From Verrucomicrobia subdivision 3 bacterium UBA7542 (GTDB lineage: Bacteria; Verrucomicrobiota; Verrucomicrobiia; Limisphaerales; UBA11358): a stretch of 9,237 nt of DNA. Shown one piece after another: positions 5,789 to 9,237 of the stretch. Made by a program: the position numbers and the translations under genes. Below the pieces are notes generated by a model. The model did not search any database, was not told where the DNA came from, and saw only the letters and a program-made list of their open reading frames with translations. The stretch covers positions 1 through 9,237 of the forward strand of contig DLMG01000270.1 in the NCBI GenBank assembly GCA_002479245.1. Reading direction: 5' to 3'. Numbering within the stretch: the first letter of the stretch is position 1; each line of letters starts with the position of its first letter.

Positions 5789-5932
5789 ATGAGCGCGCCG
5801 AAGGAGTTTGATTTGCACATCAACCTGAATCTTGGCCGGGCCGGCGCGGTGATTTACGCCGCCGATTTGACGGAGGCCTACGTGGATTTCAACAAAGGCG
5901 ACGTGGGCGATCCAACAACTTTGGGGGGATGA
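5789..5932 (+). pseudogene. argJ: 3' fragment of a second argJ (47-codon open frame)
   Basis: From ATG 5789 to TGA 5930-5932 the frame encodes a peptide with APKEFDLHINLNLG near its start and DFNKGDVGDPTTLGG at its end. It matches residues 437-480 of the complete ArgJ with two substitutions (Ala to Arg and Glu to Ala). Bases 5795-5932 align without gaps to 4980-5117; I count 17 differences in 138 bases, mostly at third codon positions. The piece therefore comes from a related argJ that had evolved under protein-level constraint, not from a fresh tandem copy. Homology begins at the GCGCCG just after the ATG. Alone it cannot be an enzyme, though it could still be translated. Its last bases overlap the next gene's ATG. 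Confidence 0.85.
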
Positions 5933-6522
5933 TTATGGATAATTCCAAAGAAAGCCTTGATCAAATAACCTTGGCACACGATAGGGGGCAAACTGCGGTT
6001 GTTGTCGAACTCTGTAAAAAGCATGAGCGCAAATTCTCGAAAGACGGGTTTGCCCGGTTGTGGTATGCGATGGCACAGATTGACCTTGCCCGATATGGAG
6101 AGGCAGAAAAAGCAATTCGGCAGGCAATCAAATTGCTTCCACAAAAAGTTGTGGCAATTGCATACGTGCAGATGGGACATTTGTTCAAAGCCAAAGGTGA
6201 CTTCAAACACGCAGCGTTTTGGTATCGCAAAGCCTCAAATCACAAACCTCGAAGCACGACTTATCATATTTTTCTTGGCAGCAATGCTTTCCAACGAGGC
6301 CTGCTTAAGCAGGCTGAGATCCATTATCGTCGCGCGCTTAAATGTTCTGGGGATTGTTTGGACGAAGCATACTTTAACTTGGGCGGAATCTTGCTCGGTA
6401 AAAGAAATTATTCTGGAGCGATAAAGTGTTATCAGGAAGCCCTGAAGATTGATCCAAAATATAAAATTGCCAAGGAGCGGTTGGACGATGCGAAACTCGC
6501 TCTGCTAATAGCGAATTCTTAG
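5929..6522 (+). CDS. Tetratricopeptide repeat protein
   Basis: A 197-residue protein made almost wholly of TPR helical hairpins. Four repeats of about 34 residues can be placed at roughly 38-71, 74-107, 108-141 and 144-177. The last is the most canonical (AYFNLGGILLGKRNYSGAIK, then CYQEALKIDP). TPR modules mediate protein-protein contacts; no partner is evident. There is no signal peptide or membrane segment, so it is probably cytoplasmic. The ATG at 5929 overlaps the argJ fragment stop as ATGA. An alternative ATG at 5935, with a G-rich stretch about 6 bases upstream, is equally possible and would drop two residues. The gene is visibly AT-richer than argJ and ilvC, so it may also be a later arrival. 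It ends shortly before a strong terminator. Confidence 0.8.
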   Translation: MIMDNSKESLDQITLAHDRGQTAVVVELCKKHERKFSKDGFARLWYAMAQIDLARYGEAEKAIRQAIKLLPQKVVAIAYVQMGHLFKAKGDFKHAAFWYRKASNHKPRSTTYHIFLGSNAFQRGLLKQAEIHYRRALKCSGDCLDEAYFNLGGILLGKRNYSGAIKCYQEALKIDPKYKIAKERLDDAKLALLIANS

Positions 6523-6540
6523 ATTGAATTGTAAAATGAG

Positions 6541-6568
6541 AAAGCCGCTGGATTGCTCCAGCGGCTTT
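6541..6568. terminator. Bidirectional intrinsic terminator between the TPR gene and ilvC
   Basis: AAAGCCGCTGGA (6541-6552) and TCCAGCGGCTTT (6557-6568) form a perfect 12-base stem around the loop TTGC. It lies 18 bases after the TPR stop and 18 bases after the ilvC stop on the other strand. The stem ends in A-T pairs on both sides, so it can serve both converging transcripts. Only short T runs follow on either strand. Confidence 0.88.
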
Positions 6569-6586
6569 GAATTCTTTGCACCGGCT

Positions 6587-7687
6587 TTAGTTTGCCGTGC
6601 GTCCTGAAATACCCTTGGTGCCTTTGGCGATGACCTTGGCAGATTGCTTTGGACGCAACTCGCGGGAAGCTGCGCCGGCGCGCCACATTTCGGAGTTGTG
6701 GATTTCACCCAGTTCCTTTGCCAACTGCGCCTGGTAGTTGCGCGCGCCGCAGGCGGAAAGCACGCGGGCGCATTCCTTGCCGGTTTTGACGCGCTGGTAA
6801 AGTTCCTTGAACACCGGCAGAGTGGCTTGCTTGAACCTGGGTTTCCAGTCGAGCGCGCCGCGCTGGGCGGTGGCCGAACAATTCGAATACATCCAATCCA
6901 TGCCGTTTTCATCCACGAGCCGGATGAGGCTTTGGGTCAGTTCCTCGACGGTCTCATTGAACGCTTCGCTCGGGCTGTGGCCGTGGGAACGAAGCACGTC
7001 GTATTGCGCCTCCATGATGCCGGCCAGCGCGCCCATCAACACACCGCGTTCACCGGTGAGGTCGCTGAACACTTCATGCTGGAACGTGGTGGGGAACAGA
7101 TAGCCGGAGCCAATGCCGATGCCGATGGCGAGGCAACGCTCCTCGGCGTGGCCGGTGGCGTCCTGCTCGACCGCGAAACTGGAATTGATGCCCGCGCCGG
7201 TAAGGAAATTGCGGCGGACATTCAGGCCGGAACCCTTCGGCGCGACCATGATCACGTCCACGTTCTTTGGCGGGATGACGCCGGTCTGTTTTTTGTAGGC
7301 GATGGAAAAGCCATGCGAGAAATAAAGCGCGGCGCCGGGCTTGAGATTTTTCTTCACGACCGGCCAGATGGTGCGCTGGGCGGCGTCCGAAACGAGCATC
7401 TGGATGATGGTGCCCTTTTGCACCGCCTCCTCGATGTCGAACAAGGTCTTGCCGGGTTTCCAGCCGTCCGCCACGGCGCGGTCCCAGTCGCGCTTGAACG
7501 CCTTGGCCTGGCCGACGATGACGTTGAAGCCGTTGTCGCGCAGATTCAGTCCCTGGGCCGGTCCCTGCACGCCGTAGCCGATGATGGCGATGGTCTCGTT
7601 CTTGAGCACCTTGCGCGCCCGGGCCATCGGGAACTCCTTCCGCGTGATGACTTTTTCCTTTGTTCCGCCGAAATCAATAATTGCCAT
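6587..7687 (-). CDS. ilvC: Ketol-acid reductoisomerase
   Basis: IlvC converts acetolactate or acetohydroxybutyrate to dihydroxy acids with NAD(P)H and magnesium, the second common step to valine, isoleucine and leucine. The 366-residue protein has the dinucleotide-binding loop GYGVQGPAQG (37-46) and the catalytic-type histidine in FSHGF (His125). Metal-binding acids lie in FSDLTGERG (Asp209, Glu213) and in the NETVEE segment (Glu245, Glu249), and CSATAQRG (270-277) is also present. The N-terminal FGGTKEKVITRKEFP extension before the Rossmann fold resembles the Bacteroidota/Verrucomicrobiota form as I remember it, and supports the ATG at 7687. An internal ATG at 7627 has a better ribosome site (AAGGAG) but would cut off this conserved part. 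It lies 56 bases after ilvN, probably in one transcript. Confidence 0.95.
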   Translation of the reverse strand: MAIIDFGGTKEKVITRKEFPMARARKVLKNETIAIIGYGVQGPAQGLNLRDNGFNVIVGQAKAFKRDWDRAVADGWKPGKTLFDIEEAVQKGTIIQMLVSDAAQRTIWPVVKKNLKPGAALYFSHGFSIAYKKQTGVIPPKNVDVIMVAPKGSGLNVRRNFLTGAGINSSFAVEQDATGHAEERCLAIGIGIGSGYLFPTTFQHEVFSDLTGERGVLMGALAGIMEAQYDVLRSHGHSPSEAFNETVEELTQSLIRLVDENGMDWMYSNCSATAQRGALDWKPRFKQATLPVFKELYQRVKTGKECARVLSACGARNYQAQLAKELGEIHNSEMWRAGAASRELRPKQSAKVIAKGTKGISGRTAN

Positions 7688-7698
7688 AATGTTTTTGA

Positions 7699-7726
7699 GT
7701 TGAGAGTTGATGGTTGAAAGTTGAGT
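7699..7726. repeat. Four tandem 7-base units in the ilvN-ilvC spacer
   Basis: On the + strand the units GTTGAGA, GTTGATG, GTTGAAA and GTTGAGT follow one another without gaps, sharing GTTGA. In the ilvN-ilvC transcript this becomes a CAAC-rich, probably unstructured leader ending 12 bases before the ilvC ATG, with no Shine-Dalgarno sequence. Confidence 0.65.
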
Positions 7727-7743
7727 GTTTGCTTAACTTGAAA

Positions 7744-8217
7744 CTATTTTCTTGGCAATGCAACCTTGCCGGTGCGCGTGATTTCCTGCACGCCGAACGA
7801 ATCCATCAGGCTGATGAATTTCTCCACCTTGCTTTCGGCGCCGGTGATTTCGATGGCGAGGCCCTTGGGCTGCACATCCACAATTTTGGCGCGGAAAATG
7901 TCCGTGATCTGCATGACCTCGGCGCGCGACTTGGAATCCACTGCCACCTTGACGAGCACCAGCTCGCGGTCCACGTATTCGCCCTCGCGGAAATCCTGCA
8001 CCTTGATGACGTCCGGCAGCTTGTTGAGCTGCTTGACGATCTGCTCCAGCGTGGCCTCGTCGCCGTGGGTGACGATGGTCATGCGCGACGTCTTGGGGTC
8101 CTGGGTCGGGCCGACGTTGAGCGTGTCAATGTTGTAGCCGCGGCCGCTGAACAGGCCGGCCACGCGCGTGAGCACGCCGAACTTGTTCTCGACCAAAACT
8201 GAAATGGTATGTCGCAT
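7744..8217 (-). CDS. ilvN: Acetolactate synthase small (regulatory) subunit
   Basis: A 157-residue protein of the usual length for IlvN/IlvH. The ACT domain starts at once: HTISVLVENKFGVLTRVAGL, then FSGRGYNIDTLNVGPT. This is the valine-binding region that gives feedback control of the catalytic subunit IlvB. The C-terminal domain (from about residue 80, VKVAVDSKSRAEV onward) fits the small-subunit C-terminal fold. The ATG at 8217 is fixed by the start of the ACT strand. It is followed by ilvC, making a branched-chain amino acid unit. The expected partner ilvB is not next to it: the upstream side holds unrelated AT-rich genes. A 7-base-pair hairpin sits three bases before the start codon. Confidence 0.95.
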   Translation of the reverse strand: MRHTISVLVENKFGVLTRVAGLFSGRGYNIDTLNVGPTQDPKTSRMTIVTHGDEATLEQIVKQLNKLPDVIKVQDFREGEYVDRELVLVKVAVDSKSRAEVMQITDIFRAKIVDVQPKGLAIEITGAESKVEKFISLMDSFGVQEITRTGKVALPRK

Positions 8218-8220
8218 AAA

Positions 8221-8237
8221 TTCCGTTTGGAACGGAA
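8221..8237. promoter_or_regulatory. Perfect hairpin or operator just before ilvN
   Basis: TTCCGTT (8221-8227) and AACGGAA (8231-8237) are perfect inverted arms with a 3-base loop. On the ilvN strand the palindrome ends three bases before the ATG, in the place of a ribosome-binding site. It could be an RNA hairpin affecting initiation or a protein-binding operator. Function is inferred from position only. Confidence 0.5.
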
Positions 8238-8241
8238 GGAA

Positions 8242-8270
8242 AGCCTAGCAACACAAATAAATGGGGTCAA
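8242..8270 (-). promoter_or_regulatory. Weak candidate promoter for ilvN-ilvC
   Basis: On the - strand TTGACC (8265-8270) is followed after 17 bases by TAGGCT (8242-8247). The -35 match is good and the -10 match poor. Transcription would begin near 8235, inside the palindrome before ilvN. If the promoter is real, the palindrome would act as an operator rather than as a full RNA hairpin. Confidence 0.3.
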
Positions 8271-8299
8271 TTTGCAAAATCACTGCAATCAAAGTAATG

Positions 8300-8809
8300 C
8301 TAACGGTCGCTCTTTAGGTAAAAAGTAAAAATCTTCTTAACTTCACTTTTTTGGTCGGCAAGCCCCACACCCGCAATTGTCCATCCTGTATGTCCAGCAA
8401 CGAAAACGACCGCTTCATTATATGTTGTTTGACTGTTCCGGGTTACTTCATAGGTAAAGCGTCTAGCTTTGTAACCAAGAAATGTCGTCTCTTCATCCGA
8501 AAGTTTTTTAACAGCCGGATTGGCGAACGAATCTCGCATTCCGGCGGAAAGTTCATCCAGCGCGGACATGGGTGATCCATTTTCGATCGTTTTTATGATT
8601 ACGGATTTCAATGGGGAATTGGATTTAGTTATGGACGCCACTAAAGATACATTGTGTCCCAAATCTTGAGCGGACGAGTCGGCAAGTTTCCAATCATTGT
8701 TGGGAAGCGATATTTTGAAAGGCGCACCTTCTAACGTGCCAGCAACAACAGAAAAGCTTGCTGCAATCAAAGCAACGACCGCCGATAATTTAGCAAATGT
8801 GTTTTTCAT
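8300..8809 (-). CDS. Hypothetical secreted protein
   Basis: From the ATG at 8809 this is 169 residues. The N-terminus (MKNTFAKLSAVVALIAASFS, then VVAG) is a typical signal peptide with basic residues, a hydrophobic core and a likely cleavage after VVA, so the mature protein is exported. The rest has alternating short strands and a motif with FLGYKARRFTYEVTR and GHTGWTIAGVG. This layout recalls small PsbP/DcrB-like periplasmic proteins, but I do not recognise a specific family. A GTG at 8821 would add four residues and overlap the upstream stop (GTGA); the ATG gives the cleaner signal peptide. The gene is AT-rich compared with ilvN and is probably coupled to the small membrane protein upstream. 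Confidence 0.65.
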   Translation of the reverse strand: MKNTFAKLSAVVALIAASFSVVAGTLEGAPFKISLPNNDWKLADSSAQDLGHNVSLVASITKSNSPLKSVIIKTIENGSPMSALDELSAGMRDSFANPAVKKLSDEETTFLGYKARRFTYEVTRNSQTTYNEAVVFVAGHTGWTIAGVGLADQKSEVKKIFTFYLKSDR

Positions 8810-8817
8810 AATTCTAT

Positions 8818-9003
8818 TCACAATTTCTTTTTACGACTCAATCCAAACCAAAAGCCCGCCGCACCGCACACGATAACAATTACGGGCGCGGCCAACGCTC
8901 CTACTTCTCTGGAATTTCCAGAAAGCACCAATGGGGCAATTAAGGCAAAACTCACAAGTCCGATAATTACGAAAAGGACTGCGAATAAAAGTGCCTTAAT
9001 CAT
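8818..9003 (-). CDS. Hypothetical small membrane protein, two predicted transmembrane helices
   Basis: A 61-residue protein with two hydrophobic segments, at about residues 4-29 (LLFAVLFVIIGLVSFALIAP) and 36-55 (LAAPVIVIVCGAAGFWFGLS), and a basic tail SRKKKL. Both the spacing and the positive tail suggest a helical hairpin in the inner membrane with the C-terminus inside. AGGA precedes the ATG at 9003 by about five bases, a reasonable ribosome site. Its stop lies nine bases before the ATG of the secreted protein gene, so the two are probably one operon. It is AT-rich like that partner. No family recognised. Confidence 0.55.
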   Translation of the reverse strand: MIKALLFAVLFVIIGLVSFALIAPLVLSGNSREVGALAAPVIVIVCGAAGFWFGLSRKKKL

Positions 9004-9040
9004 TTTTTCCTGGCTTTCCAGTCAAAACGCAAATTTGCAA

Positions 9041-9109
9041 TCAAAAGAACGGATTGTGTTCTTTTTCCTCGGCCACCGTCGTCAACGGGCCGTGGCCGCG
9101 CCAAATCCT
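9041..9109 (-). pseudogene. C-terminal remnant of a metallo-beta-lactamase-fold hydrolase
   Basis: On the - strand, ending at TGA 9041-9043, the frame reads RGHGPLTTVAEEKEHNPFF. This matches the usual last residues of glyoxalase II-like metallo-beta-lactamase-fold hydrolases, which end in P-G-H-G-P-x-T-T, then E-[KR], then N-P-[FY]. Upstream in this frame the sequence no longer resembles the fold and meets a stop within about 50 codons. Only the tail seems to remain. It lies between an unrelated gene end and the AT-rich hypothetical pair. Confidence 0.5.
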
Positions 9110-9135
9110 ACGACTGGTTGCCGCGGCTGATTGGA

Positions 9136-9237
9136 TTAAGCCGGTTGCGCTTCCCATTCCCGCGCGCGGGCGATCAAAGCTTCCACACATTGCGGCCAGT
9201 CGTGAAGCGTGGCGGGATCAAAGTCCGCGCCGTTCGG
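9136..9237 (-). CDS. Unidentified protein, C-terminal end (partial)
   Basis: The - strand frame entering from the right edge gives 33 codons ending at TAA (9136-9138), including NGADFDPATLHDWPQCVEAL and ending AREWEAQPA. Third positions are mostly G or C, as in the host-like genes here, so it is probably real coding sequence. I do not recognise the family. It is not a recognisable IlvB C-terminus. Confidence 0.45.
   Translation of the reverse strand, partial: PNGADFDPATLHDWPQCVEALIARAREWEAQPA

Noticed and set aside
6644..7717. Long open frame of 357 codons on the + strand opposite ilvC
   Set aside because: It is a shadow of ilvC, whose protein shows all conserved ketol-acid reductoisomerase motifs.
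8269..9045. Short direct repeats (AATTTGCAA at 8269-8277 and 9032-9040; GCAATCAAA at 8285 and 9037) around the AT-rich hypothetical genes, as possible insertion duplications
   Set aside because: Nine-base AT-rich matches recur easily here; another GCAATCAAA lies at 8763 inside a gene. Not enough to define an element.
1..9237. CRISPR arrays, rRNA, transposase or integrase genes
   Set aside because: I saw no spaced direct repeats, no rRNA-like stretch and no recombinase motifs on either strand.

Overview
The window looks like chromosomal DNA of a Verrucomicrobiota-type bacterium, probably near the Pedosphaera/Limisphaerales group. I infer this from the character of the ArgJ and ketol-acid reductoisomerase proteins, the lack of Shine-Dalgarno sequences before several genes, and the abundance of small palindromic repeats. 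This is recognition from memory, not a search. Most of the window is moderately GC-rich. There is one clearly GC-richer block (about 2040-3650) and two AT-richer blocks (about 5930-6525 and 8240-9060).

Layout. The + strand opens with the last codons of argC (1-122). A SAM-dependent methyltransferase (186-1181) and a PhzF-family protein (1208-2002) follow. Next come a broken 5' piece of argJ (about 2004-2225), a CE15-like alpha/beta hydrolase (2332-3648), a complete argJ (3675-5117), a Phd/YefM-VapC toxin-antitoxin pair (5149-5783), a broken 3' piece of argJ (5789-5932) and a small TPR protein (5929-6522). A bidirectional hairpin terminator (6541-6568) separates these from the - strand genes ilvC (6587-7687) and ilvN (7744-8217). 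Behind ilvN, where ilvB might be expected, lie two AT-rich hypothetical genes (8300-9003), a remnant of a metallo-beta-lactamase-fold protein, and the end of an unidentified gene running off the window.

ArgC and ArgJ act in arginine biosynthesis. IlvN and IlvC act in branched-chain amino acid synthesis. The other genes look like accessory cargo that has broken up these biosynthetic clusters.

Two things stand out. First, the intact argJ is bracketed by diverged pieces of a second argJ: a 5' piece outside the hydrolase and a 3' piece outside the toxin-antitoxin pair. This records recombination between different argJ alleles that brought cargo to both ends of an essential-type gene. Second, palindromic repeats sit in frame inside coding sequences: one repeat cluster in the methyltransferase and two elements in argJ. 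An arm of one argJ element recurs in the argC-methyltransferase spacer. This resembles the protein-coding palindromic elements known from Rickettsia.
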